Of a stretch of 21,006 nt of DNA, positions 13,872 through 21,006 are shown piece by piece. The DNA is from Candidatus Caenarcanales bacterium (GTDB lineage Bacteria > Cyanobacteriota > Vampirovibrionia > LMEP-6097). The stretch spans positions 1-21,006 of the forward strand of contig JAKVAO010000048.1 of NCBI GenBank assembly GCA_022447685.1, written 5' to 3'. Position 1 is the stretch's first letter, and every line of letters begins with the position of its first letter. Below the pieces are notes generated by a model. That model was given only the letters and a program-made list of their open reading frames with translations, searched no databases and was not told where the DNA came from. The translations under genes and the position numbers were made by a program.

Positions 13872-14279
13872 TTAAAAATACTTTCGCTCCGCTCCAGATA
13901 TCTTAATGTCATTTGCACTCATATCTCTTCTAGCCATTAATCCTTCTGAATCAAATTCCCAGTGTTCGTTACCATGGCTTCTATACCACTGCTTCTCATC
14001 TATATTGAACCATTCATATTCAAACCGAACAGAAATTTTATTCTCAGTATAAGCCCATAACTCTTTCATAAGCTTGTATTTGGTCTCTTTAGCCCACTTG
14101 CGCTTCAAGAAACCTTTGATTGCTTCTCGCCCAGTGAAAAATTCGCTACGATTTCTCCATAGCGAATTTTCACTGTAGGTAAGAGCCACTCTTTCAGGAT
14201 CACGACTATTCCATGCATCTTCAGCAAGTTTTACTTTAGCTGTAGCTGTTTCTAAATTAAATGGTGGTTTGATACTCAT
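13872..14279 (-). CDS. DUF1348 family protein (NTF2/SnoaL-like fold), 135 aa
   Basis: The sequence matches the DUF1348 family along its length: WNSRDPERVALTYSENSLWR, FFTGREAIKGFLKRKW, KELWAYTENKISVRFEYEW, YRSHGNEHWEF and a final GLMARRDMSANDI. These small proteins have an NTF2-like cone fold. Their activity is unknown, and they are often found in detoxification or stress loci. Length is near the family norm. The ATG at 14279 has AAAAGGAT about 8 bases upstream. It follows the broken hydrolase gene by 47 bases on the same strand, so the two probably form one operon under the TetR operator at 15201-15230. Confidence 0.85.
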   Translation of the reverse strand: MSIKPPFNLETATAKVKLAEDAWNSRDPERVALTYSENSLWRNRSEFFTGREAIKGFLKRKWAKETKYKLMKELWAYTENKISVRFEYEWFNIDEKQWYRSHGNEHWEFDSEGLMARRDMSANDIKISGAERKYF

Positions 14280-14326
14280 AGTTTGATCCTTTTATACTGC
14301 ACAAGCTGCCTCAGAAGTTTTATTTA

Positions 14327-15181
14327 CTACTTTTCTTTCATGAAATTCAAAATTAACTTAGCAATTAATTCAGAATCTTCTTCAAGGGCAAAATGTCCAG
14401 TTTCTAAGATATGAAATTCAAGATTCTTTAGATCTCTTTTGTAAGGGTGAGCACCATCTTCAGGAAAGATATAATCGTTTTTACCCCAAGTGATTGAAGT
14501 TGGTGGTTGATGCTCTCTGAAGTATTCTTGCCATTCTGGGTATAGTGCTGGATTAGTACCGTATGAATAGAATAGTTCAAGCTGAATATCTTTATTACCT
14601 TCACGCTCAAGTAAGCTTTGGTCTATATGCCAGTTGTCAGGGTTAATATTCTGCTCATCTCTGGTTCCATGTGTGTATTGCCATTTCGTAGCTTCTATAC
14701 TTAAAAGATTATCTCTAAGAATTTGTTTATTCGCATCTGATTTATCTTTCCAGTATGCTTTAATTGGATCCCAGAATTCTTTTAAACCCTCATCTTAGGC
14801 ATTGCCGTTCTGGATTAGTAAAGCTTCAATTTTTCCAGGGTTTCTTTTGGCTATTCTGAATCCCACTGGTGCTCCATAGTCCAATAGGTATAAAGAGAAT
14901 TTTTCAATATTTAAAGTATTCAAGAATTTTTCAACTATTCTACTTAAATTGTCGAAAGAATAATCAAAGTCCTCTAATGAAGGTATTGAGCTATTACCAA
15001 AGCCGGGGTAATCTGGGGCTATTACGTGATAATCGTTTTCTAGTTTAGGAATTAGGTTTCTAAACATTTGTGATGATGTTGGAAAGCCATGTAAAAGTAC
15101 CAGTGTCTTTTTACTTGGGCAACCAGCTTCTCTATAAAAGATATTTAAGTTTTCTATTTCTATGTTTTTGTATTGTGTCAT
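14327..15181 (-). pseudogene. Alpha/beta hydrolase (haloalkane dehalogenase/epoxide hydrolase-like), interrupted by one in-frame stop
   Basis: Read in one frame from ATG 15179-15181 (AAAGGACG just upstream) to TAG 14327-14329, it would encode 284 residues, a full-length alpha/beta hydrolase. Visible are the oxyanion-hole VLLHGFPTSSQMFRNLIPKL, APDYPGFGNS, a nucleophile elbow LLDYGAPVGFRIA with Asp as probable nucleophile, and the late His in ETGHFALEED. A TAA at 14795-14797 (codon 129) falls in QNGNA-stop-DEGLKEFW, just where relatives have Tyr or another residue. No other stop or frameshift is seen. The N-terminal fragment has the nucleophile but lacks the His. It is either a recent nonsense mutation or a sequencing error (TAT to TAA). 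Confidence 0.8.
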
Positions 15182-15200
15182 TGTTTCGTCCTTTTTTTTA

Positions 15201-15230
15201 TTTACTATACCGATCGACCGGTATAGTAAA
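15201..15230. promoter_or_regulatory. Palindromic TetR-type operator
   Basis: TTTACTATACCG (15201-15212) and CGGTATAGTAAA (15219-15230) are perfect 12-base inverted arms around a 6-base centre. The site lies 20 bases before the hydrolase start and contains TATAGT/TACTAT elements usable as a -10 box. Binding of the divergent TetR protein here would block the hydrolase-DUF1348 operon. A smaller palindrome GAACGTTC (15354-15361) lies just before the tetR start and may serve autoregulation. Confidence 0.75.
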
Positions 15231-15371
15231 ATATACACGAAATTTAGAATAAATATCAAGTATTTTCTGAAAATTAAATAGGTTTAATATTTAGTAGTGT
15301 TTTGATAGAAGATTGAAATTTGAATCTAAATGTGGGAATATATTAATTAGACTGAACGTTCGATAAATAAT

Positions 15372-15926
15372 ATGCCTACTAAATCACCAAAAAAAGAAAC
15401 TTTATTGCCTCAATTACTTGAGATCTTTAGGACTATAGGCTATGAGGCTGCCTCACTGAGCAAAATATCTGAATTGACGGGACTTGGAAAAGCTAGTCTC
15501 TATCACCATTTCCCTAAAGGCAAGCAGCAAATGGTAGAAGAAGTCTTGGTCTTTGTTGAAAATTGGATGTACGAGAATGTGTTTTTTGTACTTAGATCTG
15601 AGGATAAGGTAGAAAATAAGCTTGAAAAAATGTGTAACGCTTTGCATGGACTCTACAATGGCGGAAAGTCTGCCTGTCTGATAGGGGCTTTGACTTATAG
15701 TGAGATTCTCAATCAAAGCTTAAGTAAACTAAAAAACACTCTAGAGATTTGGGCAAAAGATCTAGAAGCTGTATTCATGGAAGCTGGGAAAAGCAAAGAA
15801 GAATCGAAAGATCTTGCTGAAGAAATTTTGATTACAATCCAAGGTTCATTGATAATCTCTAAGGCTCAGAACAAAAAATCTGTTTTTACAAGGCAATTGC
15901 AGAAGATTAAAGATATTCTGAATTAA
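15372..15926 (+). CDS. TetR/AcrR family transcriptional regulator, 184 aa
   Basis: The N-terminal DNA-binding domain is typical: LLEIFRTIGYEAASLSKISE, then LTGLGKASLYHHFPKGKQQM (helix-turn-helix at about residues 27-50). A helical ligand-binding domain follows, with a C-terminal region like LmrA/YxaF-type members. The length of 184 fits the family. It is transcribed away from the hydrolase-DUF1348 operon, with 190 bases between the starts holding the 12-bp-arm palindrome. The usual scheme would be repression of both genes until a small, probably hydrophobic or electrophilic, compound binds. No Shine-Dalgarno is evident before ATG 15372. Confidence 0.9.
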   Translation: MPTKSPKKETLLPQLLEIFRTIGYEAASLSKISELTGLGKASLYHHFPKGKQQMVEEVLVFVENWMYENVFFVLRSEDKVENKLEKMCNALHGLYNGGKSACLIGALTYSEILNQSLSKLKNTLEIWAKDLEAVFMEAGKSKEESKDLAEEILITIQGSLIISKAQNKKSVFTRQLQKIKDILN

Positions 15927-16075
15927 GTATGATCGTATTTGTGTAAGCTGTATTGGCGTTTCATCAGGCTGGCTAGGTATTTGTGCTAATAAGCAAGTAA
16001 AGATCTTCTGCTGCATAATTGTCGTTCGACCCATTGGTATTAGTCTCACTAATATGTGGGATTAAAAAGATTAAC

Positions 16076-16127
16076 TTTACTTATAACCAAATATTAATTA
16101 TAGTAATCAATATAGTTTATTAGGAGA
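16076..16127 (+). promoter_or_regulatory. Promoter and ribosome site of the dab operon
   Basis: TTTACT (16076-16081), a 17-base spacer and TATAGT (16099-16104) make a good sigma-70-type promoter. The Shine-Dalgarno AGGAGA (16122-16127) lies 6 bases before ATG 16134. The spacer and -10 region carry ATTAATTAT, an AT-rich partial symmetry where a LysR-type regulator could sit, but no regulator gene is next to it. Confidence 0.6.
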
Positions 16128-16133
16128 ACAAAT

Positions 16134-17492
16134 ATGAATTTAGGATCGTTATTTCTTATAGACACTCTAGCTATAACTATTAGTGCTTTAGTTGCAGTCG
16201 TTGCACTTATAGTAATGCAGTATGCAAAGAATTATTTGCATGGTGATCAGAAGCAGGGTGCATTTTATGTCAAGTTGAGTGCTTTACTTGCAAGTACTTG
16301 GCTTATGCTGTTATCAAACAATATATTAGTTTTTATTGCATTCTTTTTCCTTGCAAATTACTTCTTGTCTCTACTTATGATACATAAGCAGGCTTGGGGG
16401 GCGGCGAAAGAGGCTGGAGGAATGGCACTTGGCTATTTTAGTCTTGGAGCTGTAGCTTTATTATCATTTGCTGGAATTTGTTATTACTCACTAGGTACTT
16501 TAAGTATTACTGAAATTGTTCAGAATTTAGGAGCTTTACCTAAGAATCTGTCAATCTTAGCTTTTGTTTCTTTACTAGTTGCAGCTTTAGCTCAGTGTTC
16601 ACAGATTCCATTTCATAAATGGCTTTTATCTTCGATGAACTCACCAACTCCAGTTTCTGCTTTGATGCACGCTGGTTTAGTTAACGGCGGTGGTTTCTTG
16701 CTCGTGAGATTCCATACTTTGATTACTTCTGAGCCTAGCTTTATGGTTACTATTTTCTTCGCTGGAATAATTAGTGCTTTTATCGCAAGTCTCTGGTCAT
16801 TCACTCAAAATACAGTTAAAGCCAAACTTGTCTGCTCAACAATCTCGCAGATGGGTTTTATGATTGCTCAGATTGGTTTAGGTTTGTTTGGTGCAGCTAT
16901 AAGCCACTTATGTATGCACGGTTTCTTCAAAGCCTTTCATTTCCTAGCAGCAGGTTCAACTCTTACTAAAGAATATGTTAAGAAAGTGCCATTGTCATTA
17001 CCTTCAAAGCTTTTCAGATTTGCTTTCTCACTTGCTGTTGCATACTTTGCTTTGCAGATCTTTATTTCACAAAGTCACATTGCTTTTGAGTGGTTCAGTA
17101 GCAGTTCAATACTTTTACTATTCGTATTCATGAGTTTAGCTCAAGTTGCTTATACTGTTTCGCAGCATTTACGCTCGTCATTCGTTTTTGCAATCGCAAT
17201 ATTCACTTCATTTACAGTATCTTTCCTCTACGGAAACATGATTCACTTGTTTGAATTATTCTTACAGCAAGATACTCAGGACTATATCTATCACATAACT
17301 ATATGGCAATACTTTGCATTGGTTCCATTTGTTGGTGTATGGTTCGCGATGAATTTCAAACAAAACTTACTTGAAGCTTTACCTGAAGGACTTCAGTTCA
17401 AGCTTTACTCTATGATTCATAGTTCATCTTTAAGCCCGCTTAAAGTAAATACTGTGAACCGTTTCGATTATAACTACAAGGAGGCTAAATAA
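16134..17492 (+). CDS. dabB: DabB, membrane subunit of the DAB inorganic-carbon pump
   Basis: This is a polytopic membrane protein of the NuoL/MrpA (proton-translocating antiporter) family, with about 12-13 hydrophobic segments over 452 residues, shorter than true NuoL (about 600). The family motif is clear at about residues 158-185: IPFHKWLLSSMNSPTPVSAL then MHAGLVNGGGFLL. It is not part of complex I: no other nuo genes are near, and it is joined to dabA by a shared base (TAATG at 17490-17494). In characterised DAB systems, DabB passes a cation, probably H+, and DabA binds to its cytoplasmic side to turn CO2 into bicarbonate in one direction. It has its own promoter and strong ribosome site. 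Confidence 0.92.
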   Translation: MNLGSLFLIDTLAITISALVAVVALIVMQYAKNYLHGDQKQGAFYVKLSALLASTWLMLLSNNILVFIAFFFLANYFLSLLMIHKQAWGAAKEAGGMALGYFSLGAVALLSFAGICYYSLGTLSITEIVQNLGALPKNLSILAFVSLLVAALAQCSQIPFHKWLLSSMNSPTPVSALMHAGLVNGGGFLLVRFHTLITSEPSFMVTIFFAGIISAFIASLWSFTQNTVKAKLVCSTISQMGFMIAQIGLGLFGAAISHLCMHGFFKAFHFLAAGSTLTKEYVKKVPLSLPSKLFRFAFSLAVAYFALQIFISQSHIAFEWFSSSSILLLFVFMSLAQVAYTVSQHLRSSFVFAIAIFTSFTVSFLYGNMIHLFELFLQQDTQDYIYHITIWQYFALVPFVGVWFAMNFKQNLLEALPEGLQFKLYSMIHSSSLSPLKVNTVNRFDYNYKEAK

Positions 17493-19966
17493 TGGAAATT
17501 ACTTTAGAAAAATTAGATAAGGCTCTGAAAACAGAGCGTCGTAAATTTAAATCAGATTCGTCAGTAAATAAGTCTGTAGTTAAGGCTTTAGTGGCAAATG
17601 CATCTAGTATAGTTAACACTGCTCCACCACTGAAAAACTTTATTGCTGATAACCCTACTAAAGGTTTTGAAGATCATGACTTCCTTGAAGCAACTAAGCT
17701 TATAGAGAAATACTTTAAAGCTAAATGTTTCCAGGATCGTGAACAGTATCAAAAGCTTGTCGCTGATGGTGAAATTGATCCTGAAATACTCAGATCTCTA
17801 ACTGAGAAGTATAAAAAAGAAAAGTCAAATACGGCTGAGATTAAAATCCTGGCTCCAAATCTTAATCTTCGTAGTTCAGGTGATACTTTAGATCAGGTCA
17901 ACAACTATACTAATCAATTTTGTGCAGGATTTTTAGATGAGACTGAGTCTGTCTGGGGAATGCCGCAGCGTGAGAAAGGTTTCTACTATGTTTGGAAGAA
18001 CCTAATTGTTCACGATCCTAAATTCACCGGTGACTCCAAGCTGAAATCTTGGCTTGGCTCGCTCCCAGCTAGTCCAGAGGAATCTTTAAGTCTTGCGCTA
18101 ACTGTTCTTGGTGTTGCAGAAGACGATAAGCTCGAGTATTTAAGGCTTAGTCTTAGTTCACTTCCAGGTTGGGCTTCATATATCAAATGGCGTGAGGCTC
18201 ATGAACACTGGGATCACTTTAAGTATGATGTAAATCTGCTTGAGTATTTGGCTGTAAGACTTCATTTAGAAATTGTTTTCTTGAAGATGTTCAAGTCTTA
18301 TGTTCCTAGAAAAGAAGAGTCTGTGACTATTACTAGGCAAGAGAAGGAAGGTGAGATCCCAGTTCATGTTTATCAAGAAGCTCTTGAAAGAACCTATCAG
18401 AAACAGTTAACTGATATCATCGAGACTAATCTTATAGGCGAGGCTAATAGCCAAGCTGTTGATAAGAGTCTAGCTCAGATGATCTTCTGTATGGATGTTC
18501 GTTCTGAAGGGATTCGAAGATCTATTGAATCTGTCTCTACTGTTGAAACTTTAGGTGCAGCAGGTTTCTTTGGTTTACCTGTAAGCTACAAAAAGTATGA
18601 CGAAGAGTTTGCTGAAGATACTTGTCCAGTTTTAATTAAACCAGTTCACAAAATTGAAGAAATGGTTCATCCTAAAACTTTGGATAAATTTGCAGATTTC
18701 CAATTTACTAAGTCTCTAAATGATTTACTGATTAAAACTTATAAATCATTAAAGACCAATGTTGGAACTTCATTTATTTTTGCTGAAGCTGCAGGTATAC
18801 TTTATATGGCTATGATGCTGTCTAAGACTTTCTTCTCTAAGATGAAAGTTCTTTTCAAAGATAATAATAAGAAGTCTAAGGACAAAGTCTATTTCGATGC
18901 GAATGTTGATTTGAGTGCTAGTAATCCAAGTGGTCTAACTCTAAAAGAACAAGTTTTCTTCTCAGAGACAGCACTTAGATTAATGGGACTTACGAAAAAC
19001 TTCTCTGAGTTTGTCATCTTCACTGGTCACGGAAGTACTACTGAGAACAATCCTTACGCAGCTGCTCTTGATTGTGGTGCTTGTGCCGGTCAACACGGTG
19101 GTGATAATGCTAAGGCGGTAGCTAAGATACTTAATAACCCGGAGGTTAGAAAAGAGATAGCTAATAACGGAATTCATATCCCAGAGAATACTGTTTTCCT
19201 TGGTGCTGAGCATGACACTACTACAGATGAAATCGAGATCTATGATATTGATATCGTTGACCCTGAGAAGCGTCAGCGTATAGATATGCTGAAATCTAAG
19301 CTTGGAATCGCTGCAACTATCAATAGAGAGAGTCGTGAGCTTACTAACGTTTCAGCTAAGGTTAACAAGAAGCTCCACACAGGTTCAGTTAATACTGAAG
19401 AGCTTGGTATTGATGAGATCGATCACGATAAAATCATATTCAAGTCTCAAGATTGGTCAGAGACAAGACCTGAGTGGGGACTTACTGGTAATATCGCTTT
19501 CTTTATCGGTGCAAGAGGTTTACTCAAAGGTTCTGATCTGAGAAACAGAGTGTTCATGCATTCATATGATTGGGAAGGTGATACTGAAGGTTCTGCTCTA
19601 GAGACTATTATGAGTGCTCCTATGGTTGTTACTCAGTGTATCAATGGTCAGTATTACTTCTCGAGTATGGATAATGTTAACTTTGGTAGTGGTAGTAAGA
19701 TTACTCATAACGTAGTCGGTGACTTCGGAGTAATTCAAGGTAACTCTAGTGACTTACAGACGGGTCTTACTCTTCAGTCGATATTTAAAGATGATGAGAC
19801 TCTACTGTATAATCCACAAAGATTATGTGTCTATATTCAAGCACCTTTATCTAGAGTGGAAGATATATTAGATAGAAACGCTAACTTAAAAAACTTATTC
19901 ACAAGAAATTGGTTATATTTGAAAGTAATCTGTCCAATCGAGAATAAAATTATTACAATTAACTAA
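17492..19966 (+). CDS. dabA: DabA (DUF2309), carbonic-anhydrase-like subunit of the DAB pump
   Basis: This is a soluble 824-residue protein of the DUF2309/PF10070 family. The zinc-site residues known from Halothiobacillus DabA (Cys, Asp, His, Cys) are all present: Cys 333 and Asp 335 in FCMDVRSEGIRR, His 513 in FTGHGSTTENNPYAAALDCG, and Cys 528 in LDCGACAG. Other family blocks are the N-terminal PPLKNFIADNP and, near the end, PLSRVEDILDRN. It would hydrate CO2 to bicarbonate, coupled to DabB in the inner membrane. The gene overlaps dabB by one base, and GGAGG is 8 bases upstream of its ATG. The gene is complete with no odd residues at the active site, so the system should work. Confidence 0.95.
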   Translation: MEITLEKLDKALKTERRKFKSDSSVNKSVVKALVANASSIVNTAPPLKNFIADNPTKGFEDHDFLEATKLIEKYFKAKCFQDREQYQKLVADGEIDPEILRSLTEKYKKEKSNTAEIKILAPNLNLRSSGDTLDQVNNYTNQFCAGFLDETESVWGMPQREKGFYYVWKNLIVHDPKFTGDSKLKSWLGSLPASPEESLSLALTVLGVAEDDKLEYLRLSLSSLPGWASYIKWREAHEHWDHFKYDVNLLEYLAVRLHLEIVFLKMFKSYVPRKEESVTITRQEKEGEIPVHVYQEALERTYQKQLTDIIETNLIGEANSQAVDKSLAQMIFCMDVRSEGIRRSIESVSTVETLGAAGFFGLPVSYKKYDEEFAEDTCPVLIKPVHKIEEMVHPKTLDKFADFQFTKSLNDLLIKTYKSLKTNVGTSFIFAEAAGILYMAMMLSKTFFSKMKVLFKDNNKKSKDKVYFDANVDLSASNPSGLTLKEQVFFSETALRLMGLTKNFSEFVIFTGHGSTTENNPYAAALDCGACAGQHGGDNAKAVAKILNNPEVRKEIANNGIHIPENTVFLGAEHDTTTDEIEIYDIDIVDPEKRQRIDMLKSKLGIAATINRESRELTNVSAKVNKKLHTGSVNTEELGIDEIDHDKIIFKSQDWSETRPEWGLTGNIAFFIGARGLLKGSDLRNRVFMHSYDWEGDTEGSALETIMSAPMVVTQCINGQYYFSSMDNVNFGSGSKITHNVVGDFGVIQGNSSDLQTGLTLQSIFKDDETLLYNPQRLCVYIQAPLSRVEDILDRNANLKNLFTRNWLYLKVICPIENKIITIN

Positions 19967-19977
19967 GGTGATTTCTT

Positions 19978-20325
19978 ATGAGTGAATTTAAATTAGCTAA
20001 AGATTCGGGAATTGAATTAAACGAAATGTTGAAGCTCGAAGTCGTTGTAACTGGTGATGACCAAGAAACGGTTACTACTATGATGAAAGATGAAGGAGTC
20101 ACGGGTTATACCGTGATTCCTCATGTCTCTGGTTACGGTCATTATGGACATCATGAGGGACGCATGTTGTTCAATGATAAGTCTAGTTTTGTGTTGATTA
20201 TGGTTGTAGCGCCAGAGAATGTTATTAACAATATCGCTGAAGGTATAGAAGCTTTATTTAAAGGTAAATCAGGAGTTATGTTTATTTCTGAAGTATCTGT
20301 TGCTAGGGTGACTTATTTTTCTTAA
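19978..20325 (+). CDS. PII-like regulatory protein of the DAB operon
   Basis: The 115-residue product has the ferredoxin-like PII fold pattern: KLEVVVTGDDQETVTTMMKD, a T-loop-like stretch GYTVIPHVSGYGHYGHHEGR rich in Gly, Tyr and His, then SSFVLIMVVAPENVINNIAE and a final strand. It lacks the Tyr-uridylylation T-loop of GlnB, so it belongs to the divergent PII-like proteins found beside bicarbonate or DAB transporters. Known relatives bind adenine nucleotides or bicarbonate-linked signals and tune the transporter. It starts 11 bases after dabA (AAGGTG at 19965-19970) and precedes the operon terminator. Confidence 0.85.
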   Translation: MSEFKLAKDSGIELNEMLKLEVVVTGDDQETVTTMMKDEGVTGYTVIPHVSGYGHYGHHEGRMLFNDKSSFVLIMVVAPENVINNIAEGIEALFKGKSGVMFISEVSVARVTYFS

Positions 20326-20370
20326 GTAACTCTTAGCTTATTTTTAAATAGAACTGTCTTACTTAATATC

Positions 20371-20405
20371 AAAAGGCACTGAAAACATGATTTTCAGTGC
20401 CTTTT
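20371..20405. terminator. Strong intrinsic terminator of the dab operon
   Basis: AAAAGGCACTGAAAA (20371-20385) pairs perfectly over 15 bp with TTTTCAGTGCCTTTT (20391-20405), with a 5-base loop. The A run before and T run after allow it to work in both directions. It lies 45 bases after the PII-like gene. Confidence 0.9.
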
Positions 20406-20438
20406 GAATTCTAACGGGGAATAAATATAAATATAAAT

Positions 20439-20951
20439 ATGTTTCTAAAGGCTAGATTATTTTTTATATTAGCAATTATTTTTTTATTACAGAGTGCTTC
20501 TGATATTAAAGCAAATGATACTAAGGGCAATGATTTTGAGCTTAATAAGATTTCTTTATCCTCTTATGTAAAAGATTTTATTGATCCATATGCAACTGTA
20601 AAAGGTGAGATTAAGCAAAAGACAGATGAACTTAAACAAATTCAAGAGTCACTTTCTGTACTTAGAAAAGAGAAAATTTCAAATGAAGAACGCTTGATTT
20701 TAAAAAATAAAGAGAAAGAATTAACTGAACGTGAAATATCTAAATTAAGATTTAAGTCTTCTCCAACAGATCAGACTAAGCTCAAAGAATCAAGGGCGAA
20801 ACTAAGTTCGATTAAGCTAGAAATTAATAATAGTAAGCAAGAAGCTAAGAGTTTGAACGGTGAAATAAAATTAAAAGAGAGTAGATTAGAGATTTTAGCG
20901 AAGGAAGTTGATCTTGAAAAAAATAGTCTATATAGTGGACTGAAAATTTAA
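20439..20951 (+). CDS. Secreted coiled-coil protein, 170 aa
   Basis: Residues 1-25 form a signal peptide (a Lys/Arg start, then a long Leu/Ile/Phe core, then IKA before NDTKGND). The rest, from about residue 48, is charged helix with repeating Leu and Lys/Glu: IKQKTDELKQIQESLSVLRK, LKNKEKELTEREISKLR and LKESRLEILAKEVDLEK, a long periplasmic coiled coil. No peptidase (for example LytM) domain follows, because a stop at 20949-20951 ends it. It could be a short EnvC/murein-associated-type fragment or an adhesin stalk, but no family is firmly recognised. It lies after the dab terminator, so it needs its own promoter. Confidence 0.65.
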   Translation: MFLKARLFFILAIIFLLQSASDIKANDTKGNDFELNKISLSSYVKDFIDPYATVKGEIKQKTDELKQIQESLSVLRKEKISNEERLILKNKEKELTEREISKLRFKSSPTDQTKLKESRAKLSSIKLEINNSKQEAKSLNGEIKLKESRLEILAKEVDLEKNSLYSGLKI

Positions 20952-21006
20952 ACCAAAAATTTTTTTTTAGAAGGTGTGAAAGTTTCCATTAACTATTTAA
21001 AATTTT

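Noticed and set aside
14795..14797. Programmed readthrough or recoding at the hydrolase TAA
   Set aside because: The codon is TAA, not the UGA or UAG usually recoded, and no stimulatory structure is evident. Mutation or error is simpler.
15070..15252. Plus-strand frame across the hydrolase start and operator
   Set aside because: It is antisense to conserved hydrolase sequence and crosses the operator. No ribosome site or family match.
16134..17492. NuoL subunit of respiratory complex I
   Set aside because: The protein is shorter than NuoL, no nuo neighbours are present, and it is joined by overlap to dabA, so it is DabB.

Overview
The window is AT-rich bacterial DNA with the standard code (TGA, TAA and TAG all act as stops), clear AGGAGG-type ribosome sites on many genes, and a CCA-encoding tRNA-Ile(CAU) that resembles gammaproteobacterial ileX. 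I cannot place the organism more precisely. A bicarbonate/CO2 accumulation operon (dabB-dabA plus a PII-like gene) on the right suggests a cell that needs to concentrate inorganic carbon.

Layout. (1) 1-3850 is accessory DNA. It holds a decayed adenine methyltransferase fragment, a gene-free C-run and repeat region, three unrecognised genes and a tyrosine recombinase. (2) 3875-13604 looks like a second integrated element. It is bounded by a 15-bp perfect direct repeat whose right copy is the 3' end of the tRNA-Ile gene. It carries a membrane protein plus a CAP12/Pycsar-type TIR protein (a candidate anti-phage pair), a small coiled-coil gene, a highly structured RNA-like leader ahead of a secreted-protein gene, a 457-residue orphan, and a tight four-gene cluster. 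That cluster runs from a ribbon-helix-helix-like protein through two small proteins to a TOPRIM/DUF3987-type replication protein. The element ends with a large serine recombinase whose last codons lie inside the tRNA gene. (3) 13597-13762 holds tRNA-Ile(CAU) and a degenerate tRNA-like copy just upstream of it. (4) 13872-15926 is a small stress or detoxification-type locus: a DUF1348 gene and an alpha/beta hydrolase gene broken by one in-frame stop, divergent from a TetR regulator, with a 12-bp-arm palindromic operator between them. (5) 16076-20405 is the DAB operon with a recognisable promoter, overlapping dabB-dabA, a PII-like gene and a strong terminator. (6) The window ends with a secreted coiled-coil protein.

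The two recombinases, each lying next to a copy of the same 15-bp sequence, are best explained as successive insertions at one tRNA-Ile hotspot. The most unusual feature is the 6514-6710 region: a chain of perfect 7-9 bp helices, several mutually exclusive or forming pseudoknots, with a GUAA tetraloop and a terminal hairpin that buries the ribosome site of the next gene.
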